From: Methylomarinum sp965277025 | GTDB taxonomy: Bacteria; Pseudomonadota; Gammaproteobacteria; Methylococcales; Methylomonadaceae | Assembly: GCA_965277025.1 (NCBI GenBank) | Contig: OZ255706.1 | Location: 310,001-374,000, forward strand | Reading direction: 5' to 3' | DNA: 64,000 nt | Shown: one piece after another, positions 28,555 to 36,585 of the stretch | Layout: each line of letters begins with the position of its first letter | Numbering within the stretch: the stretch's first letter is position 1 | Program-made: the position numbers and the translations under genes | Notes under the pieces: model-generated | Seen by the model: only the letters and a program-made list of their open reading frames with translations | Database searches by the model: none | Told to the model about the DNA's origin: nothing

Positions 28555-28973
28555 GATGGATCAAGCCCCAGTTTTTGCCATAAAACAGGTGGCGATTGAT
28601 AACACATTTCCCCATTTTCCATATTGACGGCTATCTGACAGGTAAACCCCCGGCACAATCGTTCTCCATTTTGTTTATCCCGGATGACGTACTGAATTTT
28701 CATGCGATTTTCCCATTCCACCAGACGGCAGAAAACCTGAATTTTCTGACCAAATTTTGCCGGTTTCACATAGCGAAGATGCGCCTCGATAATCGGCCAG
28801 ACAAACCCTGTTCTGCGCATTTCCATATAGCCATAATTTATTTTTTCCAGTAATTCACAGCGCGCCACCTCAAAATACTTTAAATAATTGCCATGCCAGA
28901 CAATTTCCATCAAATCCACATCGAAAAACGGCACTTCAATTTCAACATTCGCCTCCAGCGTCAATTCAGTCAT
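28551..28973 (-). CDS. Hotdog-fold acyl-CoA/ACP thioesterase (4HBT family)
   Basis: 140 residues. The motif VPFFDVDLMEIVWHGNYLKY is the 4-hydroxybenzoyl-CoA thioesterase signature, with the catalytic Asp in FDVDLM and His in WHGNY. It hydrolyses acyl-CoA or acyl-ACP thioesters. It overlaps the ammonia-lyase stop by 8 nt and the FAD oxidoreductase start by 4 nt. Small 4HBT thioesterases occur in aryl-polyene gene clusters beside such partners, so it may act on an aryl-polyene thioester. That role is inferred from context. Confidence 0.85.
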   Translation of the reverse strand: MTELTLEANVEIEVPFFDVDLMEIVWHGNYLKYFEVARCELLEKINYGYMEMRRTGFVWPIIEAHLRYVKPAKFGQKIQVFCRLVEWENRMKIQYVIRDKQNGERLCRGFTCQIAVNMENGEMCYQSPPVLWQKLGLDPS

Positions 28974-30477
28974 ACAAACTCCAATAGCGCTGCCTGATCA
29001 ACTCGACACATTGTCGTAATTCCTGATCCAGCGCGCGGTCATTTTGCAGAAAGGGAAAATGATTTCGTACTTGCTCACATGTTTGCGCCAGTGGCTCTGT
29101 CAAATCAGCCGGTTTGCGTAAATCCACTGCCTGTACCACCGCCATCAACATGGCGGCCGCCACCTGCTCGGTCAACTCCAGCACGCGAATACAATCGCGG
29201 GCGGCGATTGTTCCCATACTGACTTTGTCCTGATTATGACATTCAGTCGACCGGGAAAAGACGCTGGCCGGCATGGTCAATTTCAAAGCTTCCGCAGACC
29301 AGGCGGACATGGCGATATGCACCGCCTTGAAGCCATGATTCAATACAGTCTGCTCCCCTTGCGCGCCGGATAAATTGGCCGGCAAGCCATGATTGAATTT
29401 GGGGTCGGTCAATTGCGCCATTTGCCGGTCGAGTAAATCAGCCAGATTGGCCACCGCCATTTTCATGCTATCCATGGCGAAAGCGATATGACCGCCGTAA
29501 AAATGGCCGCCATGCAACACATGCTCGCCTTCGGCATCGATAATGGGATTATCATTGGCGCTGTTCAGCTCGTTTTCGATAAACTGCCGCCACCACGGCA
29601 AGGCATCTTCCAATACACCAATAATATGCGGGGCACAGCGAATCGAATAGCGATCCTGTAAACGCATATCATTGCGCGGCGTTTCGCTCATGATATGCAA
29701 ATCATCCCGAATACGTTGCGCGGCCAGGATTTGTCCGGCATGAGGTTTTACCGAAAACAATTTTTCATCAAAATGATAGGCATTGCCTGCAATAGCGACC
29801 GACACCAGACTGGTGATTCGACAGCACAGTTGCGCCAGATACTCGGTTCGTTTCCAGGCCAGGCAAGCGACAGCCGTCATCACTGCCGTACCATTCATGA
29901 TGGCTAGCCCTTCTTTGGGTTTCAAGGTCAAAGGCTCAATACCGGCCGCCTTGAATGCTTCGCTGGCTGGTTGTTTTTTGCCTTGATAGAGGACTTCTCT
30001 CTCTCCAGCCAAAACCGCAGCAAGATAGGACAAAGGCGTCAGGTCTCCACTGGCGCCAACCGATCCCTCCTGAGGAATCAGGGGCAAAATATCATGCTGC
30101 AAACATTGCTCAATTTGTTGTAACAAACAATAGCGCCCCCCGGAAAAACCTTGTGCCAGGCTTTGCAGCCGCACCACTAAAATTGCCCGAGTTTGCTCGG
30201 CTGAAAAAAACTCCCCCAAACCACAACCATGAAAAGTATAAAGATGGGCCGGTAAGGCATTGACCAGTTCCAATGGCACCGGAACGGTACAGGAATCACC
30301 ATAGCCAGTCGTCACCCCATAAACCACGCCTTCTTCCCGCAACAATCGGTCAATGAACTCTGCCCCTTGGTCAATACGGCGAATAAATTCTGCATCCTGA
30401 CACAACAGGGCTGTCTGCTGTTGAACAGAAACCTGATAAACCTGTTCAATCGTCAGCGCTTGGGCGTCAACTTTCAT
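28966..30477 (-). CDS. Aromatic amino acid ammonia-lyase (HAL/PAL/TAL superfamily)
   Basis: 503 residues. The MIO prosthetic group would form from A142-S143-G144 in GSVGASGDLTPLSYLA. The catalytic tyrosine region VVYGVTTGYGDSC and the later NDNPIID and LPANLSGAQGEQ segments are present. The substrate-selectivity pair is F82-H83 in HLYTFHGCGLG. From the family, HAL usually has SH here, bacterial TAL HL and PAL FL, so this is not a plain histidine lyase. No other hut genes are nearby. The neighbours point to making a cinnamate or coumarate starter for an aryl polyene. RBS is AGGAAAGG; it starts 6 nt after the acyltransferase stop. Confidence 0.85.
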   Translation of the reverse strand: MKVDAQALTIEQVYQVSVQQQTALLCQDAEFIRRIDQGAEFIDRLLREEGVVYGVTTGYGDSCTVPVPLELVNALPAHLYTFHGCGLGEFFSAEQTRAILVVRLQSLAQGFSGGRYCLLQQIEQCLQHDILPLIPQEGSVGASGDLTPLSYLAAVLAGEREVLYQGKKQPASEAFKAAGIEPLTLKPKEGLAIMNGTAVMTAVACLAWKRTEYLAQLCCRITSLVSVAIAGNAYHFDEKLFSVKPHAGQILAAQRIRDDLHIMSETPRNDMRLQDRYSIRCAPHIIGVLEDALPWWRQFIENELNSANDNPIIDAEGEHVLHGGHFYGGHIAFAMDSMKMAVANLADLLDRQMAQLTDPKFNHGLPANLSGAQGEQTVLNHGFKAVHIAMSAWSAEALKLTMPASVFSRSTECHNQDKVSMGTIAARDCIRVLELTEQVAAAMLMAVVQAVDLRKPADLTEPLAQTCEQVRNHFPFLQNDRALDQELRQCVELIRQRYWSLYD

Positions 30478-30483
30478 CCTTTC

Positions 30484-31404
30484 CTATCTTCCTTGTGACC
30501 AAAAATCATAAAAATTAAACCATTGTAACGGGGCTTTTTGAATATAGCGCTGTAAAGTTTTACTGAATTTTTCTGCAGATGCCTGAATGATCTGTTGCCG
30601 TTGCTGGCGGGGAATATGCAACCTTTCGCTAAACAAATCGAAATAAATATGCTGCTTTCCCTGCTGCTTAAGACAAAACAAGGTGAAAACCGGACATTTT
30701 AACAACGACGCCAGAATATACGGTCCTTGTGGAAACAATGCCGGTTGTCCTAAAAAATCCGCCTCGACCATGCGCCCCTGTCCAGTTATAGGCACACGGT
30801 CAGCGGCAATGATGACCAGTTCGCCTGCCTGGATTTTATCCTCGAGCAACAGTGCCGTCGCTGCGGTCATTTCCGTCACATGAATCAGATTCATGCGACT
30901 TCCTGCCGACATCTCATTCAATACGCTGTTGAATTTTTCCGCATGACGCGTATGCACCAGCACATTTACTGTCACCCGTTTGCCGATCCAGGCGATTACC
31001 CGGCAAACTTCCAGGTTCCCCAAATGAGATCCTAACATCAAAACCCCTTGCCCTTGCGACAGGTATTCCTGCACCGCCTCACGTCCATGATAACGCACAT
31101 CATCCATCGACAACGCGCCGCTCCAGGCCGCCAGCCTGTCGATCATGGCATTGGCGAAACTGATAAAGTGCAGATAGCTGCCCCGAAAGCCTGTTTTTAC
31201 CGAAAGAGAAGGAAAAAATCTGTTGATCCTGTCAAGATAATTTCGACTGGCGTTTCGCCCTTCGCGATTGAGCAACCAATAATAACTGACCACCGGATAC
31301 AAAAAAAACTGCAACACCCGGCGGCCAGTCAATAAATAGACCTTTAACAAAAAGCGCATCCCCCAGACGACGCCACGCTCTTGAATATTCGCCCAATGCG
31401 CCAT
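30484..31404 (-). CDS. LpxL/HtrB-like lipid acyltransferase
   Basis: 306 residues from ATG at 31404 (MAHWANIQERGVVWGMRFLL), a start typical of this branch; the frame is open upstream to 31563 but that extension has no family look. The lauroyl-acyltransferase-type motif is GSHLGNLEVCR (HX4E), followed by an IAADRVPI block. A membrane-anchoring helix region is near residues 15-45. Homologues with the MAHWxxIxERG start are common in aryl-polyene and xanthomonadin-type clusters, where they are thought to attach the polyene to a lipid. It is the first remaining gene of the cassette; upstream lies IS-rich debris. Confidence 0.82.
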   Translation of the reverse strand: MAHWANIQERGVVWGMRFLLKVYLLTGRRVLQFFLYPVVSYYWLLNREGRNASRNYLDRINRFFPSLSVKTGFRGSYLHFISFANAMIDRLAAWSGALSMDDVRYHGREAVQEYLSQGQGVLMLGSHLGNLEVCRVIAWIGKRVTVNVLVHTRHAEKFNSVLNEMSAGSRMNLIHVTEMTAATALLLEDKIQAGELVIIAADRVPITGQGRMVEADFLGQPALFPQGPYILASLLKCPVFTLFCLKQQGKQHIYFDLFSERLHIPRQQRQQIIQASAEKFSKTLQRYIQKAPLQWFNFYDFWSQGR

Positions 31405-31645
31405 AATCGTTTTAACCCACCCTGATGTAAACGTTCTATGTTCAATGACAGCGGGTAAATTTAACACAATACAACAATCAGACCAGAAAATTTTCCTGAT
31501 CAATGGATAGTCAACCGTTCTCGAGGGAGGTATGAAGGTAAGACCGTTTAGAGCCACCAACAAGGTGGTTTAAACGCCGAAAGGAGTATCACCCGACGCA
31601 AGAGCGCACCATCGAGCCGTAGTCAAAAAATAAAACGCCATAACC

Positions 31646-31678
31646 GAAAAAAGCCACGGCAATCCATGCCATGACTTT
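31646..31678 (-). terminator. Terminator of the disrupted PEP-CTERM gene
   Basis: Minus strand AGTCATGGCA-TGGAT-TGCCGTGGCT (10-bp stem with wobbles) followed by TTTTT, about 55 nt after the stop at 31734. Confidence 0.75.
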
Positions 31679-31733
31679 TGTAGAGAGCGCGAAGTAGCAG
31701 CATCCAGCTGCTATTTTTCAGAGGAAGGAACGA

Positions 31734-31976
31734 TCAGGAGGCAACCTGCTTTTTTCTGAATGAAAGCAAACCAGTCACCCCGACAAGAATCAACAAATAA
31801 GTCTGCGGCTCGGGCACCCGGGAAAAAGCCACAGTACCACTTGCACCATAGCCGGTAGAATCATCATAAGCATGCCATATCCCTGTCCCAGTCCCTGGAT
31901 CTACACCAATCTCCAATCCGTATGAATTTGCATCGCCTGGCTGTAAAAGATGAAAACCAAGAATATCTGTCTAAAG
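31734..31976 (-). pseudogene. C-terminal fragment of a PEP-CTERM secreted protein
   Basis: The last part reads ...ANSYGLEIGVDPGTGTG and ends VPEPQTYLLILVGVTGLLSF-RKKQVAS: the VPEP motif, one hydrophobic span and a basic tail that make a PEP-CTERM/exosortase sorting signal. The IS3 element at 31977 cuts it from its N-terminal part (33311-33706). Removing the IS3 does not bring the two halves into one frame, so a further indel is present. Confidence 0.75.
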
Positions 31977-32039
31977 TGGACCCCATTGTCCAGACAAATT
32001 ATTAGAGAATTTAAGATAGAACCCTCATAACAGTCAGGC

Positions 32040-32960
32040 TCAATGGCTCTGGCCCATATTTTCACCCGGCGTCTGCTTGGCAGTGCCGGCATTATATTTA
32101 TCCACGATTCTAGCGCCACCTCCCGTGGCGAATTGATAAACCCTGTCTGGCGTTTCATAGCCTAACGACTGATGCGGTCGTTCGCTGTTGTAAAAGGCAA
32201 AGTAGTCCGTCAACCCCGCTGACAGTGCTTGCAGGTTACCGTATTGCTTCAAATAAACTTCTTCATATTTCACTGTGCGCCAGAGTCGTTCAACAAAGAT
32301 ATTGTCCAGGGCCCGTCCCCGGCCATCCATGCTGATGGTCACGCCATGCTGACTCAATACCCCGGTGAAGTCCGCGCTGGTGAACTGTGCGCCCTGGTCG
32401 GTATTAAATATCTCCGGTGTGCCATAGGTCTTGATGGCCTGCTCCAGACAATTTACGCAAAACGCGCTGTCCATGGTATTGGAAAGTTGCCATGCCAATA
32501 CTTTTCGGCTGTACCAATCCATGATGGCCACCAGATAAACAAATCCTTGCGGCAGCCGGATATAGGTGATGTCGGTACTCCAAACCTGGTTGGGGCGTGT
32601 CACCTCGACGCCTCTTAACAGATAGGGATAGACTTTATGCTCAGGATGCGGCTTACTGGTGTTCGGGTCCGGCGCCATGCCGACCAGCCCCAGTATGCGC
32701 ATCAGCCGCTGAACCCGTTTGCGGTTGACCTGATGGTTAAGGCCGCGTAAATACTTTGTCATACGGCGTGAGCCATAAAAAGGATGCCGGGTATATTCTT
32801 CGTCGAGCAACCGCAACAGTTGCTGATCTTCAGCAGACACCGGCTGTTGTTGGCGTTTTTTCTGTTCATGGATTACTGAGCGGGTAACGTTCAATAACTG
32901 GCATTGCCGACTTAACGCCAACTCATCTTTTTGATCCACCCAGCTTTGACGCGTGATCAT
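32040..32960 (-). CDS. IS3-family transposase OrfB (DDE integrase core)
   Basis: 306 residues. An HTH_21-like region (LLRLLDEEYTRHPFYGSRRM) precedes the rve integrase core with D in WSTDITYIRL, D in IFNTDQGAQFTS and E in NIFVERLWRTVKYEEVY, the DDE triad. The C-terminal YNSERPHQSLGYETP is typical. Its ATG overlaps the orfA stop (ATGA). An eight-A run in the end of orfA (32976-32983 on the plus strand as T8) is placed so that a -1 slip joins the two frames. Confidence 0.93.
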   Translation of the reverse strand: MITRQSWVDQKDELALSRQCQLLNVTRSVIHEQKKRQQQPVSAEDQQLLRLLDEEYTRHPFYGSRRMTKYLRGLNHQVNRKRVQRLMRILGLVGMAPDPNTSKPHPEHKVYPYLLRGVEVTRPNQVWSTDITYIRLPQGFVYLVAIMDWYSRKVLAWQLSNTMDSAFCVNCLEQAIKTYGTPEIFNTDQGAQFTSADFTGVLSQHGVTISMDGRGRALDNIFVERLWRTVKYEEVYLKQYGNLQALSAGLTDYFAFYNSERPHQSLGYETPDRVYQFATGGGARIVDKYNAGTAKQTPGENMGQSH

Positions 32961-33250
32961 AGGCTGATCCCGGACTTTTTTTTAAGCCAATCCAGTTCCA
33001 TATTCAACTGCCCGATTTTGGCGTACAGACGGTCCGGATTGTCTTGCGCCTTCACCGCTTTCGGCCCGCGTTTGCCTTCAAACAGGCTTCCCGCATTGGC
33101 CAACAGTTCCTTTTTCCATTGGCTTACCTGAGATGGATGGACTTCATTCTCTTGAGCAATCTCATTGATCGTTTTGATGTTCTTAACCGCTTCCAGCGCG
33201 ATTTTGGCCTTTTGCGCCCCGCTAAAGGTTTTCCGTTTTTTTTCGCTCAT
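32957..33250 (-). CDS. IS3-family OrfA (helix-turn-helix)
   Basis: 97 residues from ATG 33250, which has GAGG at about 8 nt; the frame extends to 33271 at a TTG. It has the transposase_8 helix-turn-helix (AKIALEAVKNIKTINEIAQ, VHPSQVSQWKKEL) and a short leucine-zipper-like tail (LYAKIGQLNMELDWLKKK). It regulates and targets transposition together with OrfB, with which it can be fused by -1 frameshifting at LKKK. Confidence 0.9.
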   Translation of the reverse strand: MSEKKRKTFSGAQKAKIALEAVKNIKTINEIAQENEVHPSQVSQWKKELLANAGSLFEGKRGPKAVKAQDNPDRLYAKIGQLNMELDWLKKKSGISL

Positions 33251-33310
33251 TTTTTGTACCTCTTTTTTCAATAGTCATAGTTTAAACTATTGTCCGGATT
33301 ACGGGGTCCA

Positions 33311-33706
33311 CTATAGTCACCATAGCAGGCGAAAAAGAAAGTGCGTCATTATTGACAAAAAACGTGGTTTCAGCGAAACCATAATCTGGATTAGCAATAT
33401 AATCCCTGAGTGGGTCAAAAGCATAGCTGTAGTGATAACCATTGATACCAAAATCAAACATAAAATCAATCCCATCCGTAGGATCATTTGTAGCAATGTC
33501 TGTGCTTCCAAAAAAATCGACTTGAGCTGCCAGACTGGTCGAATCCGCAGCCAACAGGCCTCCAAAGCTGTCCCCTACTGAAATACCGCCAAAAACTGAC
33601 GAGTCTTCAACATAAGTAGTGGTTAAATTAACACTATAATTTAAATCATACGCAGCAACATGACTGGATAGCATCATGCCGCCAGCCAAAATATTATATT
33701 TATTGG
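33311..33706 (-). pseudogene. N-terminal fragment of the PEP-CTERM secreted protein
   Basis: The frame reads NKYNILAGGMMLSSHVAAYDLNYSVNLTT..., a signal peptide end followed by a secreted domain rich in D, F, G and S. It is cut at 33706 by an IS4 copy. The missing 5' end lies across that IS at 36494-36511, where ATGAAAATGAAACC and the shared ATTTATTGG are found. Joining them gives MKMKPINIIFWLAA and then a stop unless one base is shifted. The gene therefore carries an IS4 insertion, an IS3 insertion and probable indels. Confidence 0.7.
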
Positions 33707-34524
33707 CTCTGTACATGACAAAAATTAACTTATGACAAATGAGTCTCATGTATTCCAGTGACAAAAGGTATGGGTTGCAAAAGAGCAATCACTTTTCTAA
33801 TCATCCTTTTTGATTGAGATAAGACATTAAACAACGTTGAGCGGATACAATCTAATCCATATCGAAACAGGCTTTGCGCGAGCCGCTGATGTGTTTTGGT
33901 TTTTATTGGTAACTCGCAATCATGTTTCCATTCGCCTGCTTTATGTGACCAACAGAAAGCAATAACGGGAAGTACTAACAATTTTTTGATCCGAAGATAA
34001 CCGACTACACGCGTTTCCTCAAGTTTGAATCCCCGTCCTTTTAAACCGCCGAAAAGCGTTTCGATTTCCCAACGCAAGCCATAAATTTTAATCGCATCAG
34101 GATTCAAATGCTGACAGACGATGATTAATAACTCACCATCACTCAGCCGTAACCCACTGAGATAAATTGAACAATTTCCCAAATAGCGCGCTGTTGAGAG
34201 GTGTCGTGTGCTACCCGGCTTAAGCCCATAAAACAAACGCTCTACGCGTATTCGCTGGCCTTGGGCATTGGTTGTCCTGGCGTTGTTGCGAATACGGATA
34301 TAAAAGGGAATCTCTTGCTCAAACAACCAGCCCATCCATTCGTCTCCAATAAACTCCCGATCAGCCAAAAGACCTTTGATGTGATGTCGGCCAAACTGCG
34401 CAATAAAGCGTTTCATCAGCGCTATACGTTCCTTCGTATTAACATGAAATGATCCATATCGAATGCGCAAGGAGTTCTCAGCCGTGAAAAGGCTGCTTAT
34501 CCATATTCAATGAAGTAAGCTGGC

Positions 34525-35745
34525 TTACCCCGGTTGTGTTATATAACCGAATTTTATCAGCGCTCTGATCCAGCGTGGTGCATTGCGTTTGACAGCCATT
34601 TCTTCGTAGTCGATGGTCGAATCCCGGAAATACTCGCCGCGACTAATCATGAAGTAACATGTCCGTAAAAGTTTGTGAGCCAGCGCAATGATGGCGCGTT
34701 GGTGACCTCGCCTAATCGCCAGTGATGTATATTTTGCCTGGAAAACCGATCGGGTTCGGCTGGCGGCATGGGCGCATTCGCAAAGCAGGCGACGCACATA
34801 TGGGTTTCCTTTTCGCGTTCGTCCTGATTTGCCTTTGCCGGCAGACTCGTTGTTGCCGGGGCATATGCCCACCCATGACGCCAGCCGATCCGCACTGCCA
34901 AAGACAGTCATATCCGTTCCGATCTCAACAAGTAGCATGGCTGCTCCAATCAAATCAACACCGGGAATAGTCTGGAGCAATTGCAAAACCGTTTTCTCCT
35001 TCTCCAGTCCGGCCAGCAGTTGTGCATCGAATCTGGCTATGCGTGCTTCCAAATCCTGAATATGCTGCATCAGTTCATTCAGTACGAAGCGATGGTGCTC
35101 GCTCAACTCACCTTGCAGCGCCTCCAGTATATCGGCGCGCGGCGCTTTGAGACGATTGCTGGCCAGCTTCAACACATCATGCGCAGGCTGTCCTTCAATC
35201 AGCGCGTTAACCATGGCGCGCGCGGATTGCCCATGTACATCGCTGACCACCACGCCAAGCCGGATGCCGCCGTCGGTTAATACCTTGTGCAGTCTGTTCT
35301 TCTCAGCAGACAGCATCGACACCAACTTCTGTCGTTGACGTGAAATCAGGCGTAACTGCCGCATCTTTTCCGGTGGCACGAATGAACCGCGCAGCAGTCC
35401 GGCACGGGAAAGCATCGCCAGCCATTGCGCGTCGCCGATGTCCGTCTTGCGTCCCGGCACATTCTTCACATGCCGGGCATTGACGACCCTGGCGTAAATA
35501 CCCACATGTTCCAAAGCTGCATATGGGCTTTTCCAGTAGATGCCGGTGCTTTCCATCACCACCTCATCCGGTGCGACAGACTGCACCCAATCGGCTAATG
35601 CACGTCGATCACGTTTGAATGCGCCAAACTGCCGATGCTCTGTCTGAATACCACCATCGGCCTGTTCAACCATGGCGCAGGCGGTAATCTGCTTTTGGTG
35701 AACATCCAACCCGATGACTCGCTTGTGTATTGCAGTGAGTTCCAT
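34525..35745 (-). CDS. IS110-family DEDD recombinase/transposase
   Basis: 406 residues. The N-terminal RuvC-like domain has D14 (VIGLDVHQKQ), E65 (VVMESTGIYWK), D102 and D105 (KTDIGDAQWLA), the DEDD set. A coiled-coil region (about 205-250) follows. The C-terminal transposase_20 domain has LLQTIPGVDLIGAAMLL and the ICPGNNESAGKGKSGRTRKG block with the conserved serine region. The protein appears intact. It would use a bridge RNA encoded in the adjoining 258-nt end to choose donor and target. Confidence 0.93.
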   Translation of the reverse strand: MELTAIHKRVIGLDVHQKQITACAMVEQADGGIQTEHRQFGAFKRDRRALADWVQSVAPDEVVMESTGIYWKSPYAALEHVGIYARVVNARHVKNVPGRKTDIGDAQWLAMLSRAGLLRGSFVPPEKMRQLRLISRQRQKLVSMLSAEKNRLHKVLTDGGIRLGVVVSDVHGQSARAMVNALIEGQPAHDVLKLASNRLKAPRADILEALQGELSEHHRFVLNELMQHIQDLEARIARFDAQLLAGLEKEKTVLQLLQTIPGVDLIGAAMLLVEIGTDMTVFGSADRLASWVGICPGNNESAGKGKSGRTRKGNPYVRRLLCECAHAASRTRSVFQAKYTSLAIRRGHQRAIIALAHKLLRTCYFMISRGEYFRDSTIDYEEMAVKRNAPRWIRALIKFGYITQPG

Positions 35746-36003
35746 TTTTTCCTCCTTTACTCTATGATTGAGCCTGGAAGGTGGCGGTTGCCTGGATGAT
35801 CTGCCTGAGGGCGATGTAAATCGTCAACGGCCCTTTTAACATTCGCTCTTAAAGAAGCAATCCGGGGTTCGAGTCATCCATGGCAGGCTACGTTAGCAGT
35901 CGGGCTCTAAGGCTCCAAAGTAAAGCGCAGTCTTTAACCGCCATCTTCCACAAGGAACTCTACAACATTTCATCATGCGGGGTGGCAATTCTTGCGATGA
36001 TCG
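35746..36003 (-). ncRNA. Probable bridge RNA region of the IS110 element
   Basis: 258 nt of non-coding end upstream of the recombinase gene. In IS110-group elements this end encodes the bridge RNA, with target- and donor-binding loops. I can see local inverted segments but did not fold it. The exact RNA ends are not known, and the assignment rests on the position and the published biology of IS110/IS621. Confidence 0.4.
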
Positions 36004-36585
36004 TTAGAGTTGCCCCGCTTGTTTAAAGACAACCAATACACAGGAATGGCGGCACCCCGATAAACCACGGCAAGCACCAGCAGATTAATATTGGTTTTAC
36101 CCCACTTCCAATTCGTCCTGTCTAACGTCAGATAGTAATCCTGATCAGTGAAACCAAACAGTTTCATGATGAAATGAGCGACTTCATTGTAATCCAGCCA
36201 ATGGTCACTGAAAAATCGTTGCATCCGTCGATATCGTGAGGAAATTTTTGCCCGACGGGGAAAGAATACGGCGAGCTGGGCCAGATTGACCGTGCTAACT
36301 GCCATCAAAGCAATTAACATACCCACAAAACAAACGATTCTTGCCTTGTTCCATTGAAAGTGCTCAGTTAATATGGCGGTTAGCTCGTTGATTTGTAATG
36401 TCCCGTTATTCATATTCGCTAAAACAAAATGCGGTATTTAATTACATTTCAACGAGCTACGCCAGCTTTTAATATTTTTTGTCATGTACAGAGATTTATT
36501 GGTTTCATTTTCATTCTCTATACGGCTTTAAGCAGACATAAACAACTATCTTTCGACGTTGCTTATGTCAACTGTTTAACTGAAT

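Larger units (their letters stand above)
31977..33310 (-). mobile_element. IS3-family insertion sequence, 1334 bp
   Basis: Both ends begin TGGACCCC and match at 17 of 21 positions as inverted repeats. It carries overlapping orfA and orfB. The flanks are CTAAAG (31971-31976) and CTATAG (33311-33316), a near-repeat that may be a mutated target duplication or chance. It splits a PEP-CTERM gene. Confidence 0.88.
34441..36003 (-). mobile_element. IS110-family element, 1563 bp, inside IS4 copy 1
   Basis: Comparison with the empty site in the sister IS4 copies (CCTTCGTATTAGAGTTGCC near 41318 and 49981) fixes the ends. Copy 1 reads ...CGTATT-AACATG and ...GATCG-TTAGAG, so a TT dinucleotide is present at both sides and no inverted repeats exist, as expected for IS110. 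The non-coding end on the 5' side of the recombinase gene is 258 nt and on the 3' side 84 nt, the arrangement of the IS110 group rather than IS1111. Confidence 0.9.
33730..36413 (-). pseudogene. IS4-family transposase, split by IS110
   Basis: The N-terminal half (36413 to 36004, MNNGTLQINELTAILTEHFQ ... NKRGNSN) and the C-terminal half (34440 to 33730, KERIALMKRFIAQ ... HETHLS) join to the 372-residue protein found intact at 40613-41731 and 49278-50396. The break follows RGNSN, within the RGNSN-TKERI junction. Small differences from the intact copies include A for V in LTAILTE and S for P in YWLSLNK. The interrupted gene cannot make transposase. Confidence 0.92.
33707..36493 (-). mobile_element. 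IS4-family element copy 1, interrupted by IS110
   Basis: Ends CTCTGTACATGACAAAAA (33707) and its inverse (ending 36493) are the same as in copies 2 and 3. A 9-bp target duplication ATTTATTGG flanks it (33698-33706 and 36494-36502). Without the 1563-bp IS110 it is about 1.22 kb, like the other two. It separates the start of a PEP-CTERM gene from its body. Confidence 0.93.

Noticed and set aside
28966..30477. Annotation as histidine ammonia-lyase (hutH)
   Set aside because: The selectivity pair is F-H in place of S-H and no hutU, hutI or hutG is nearby; the operon points to an aromatic substrate.
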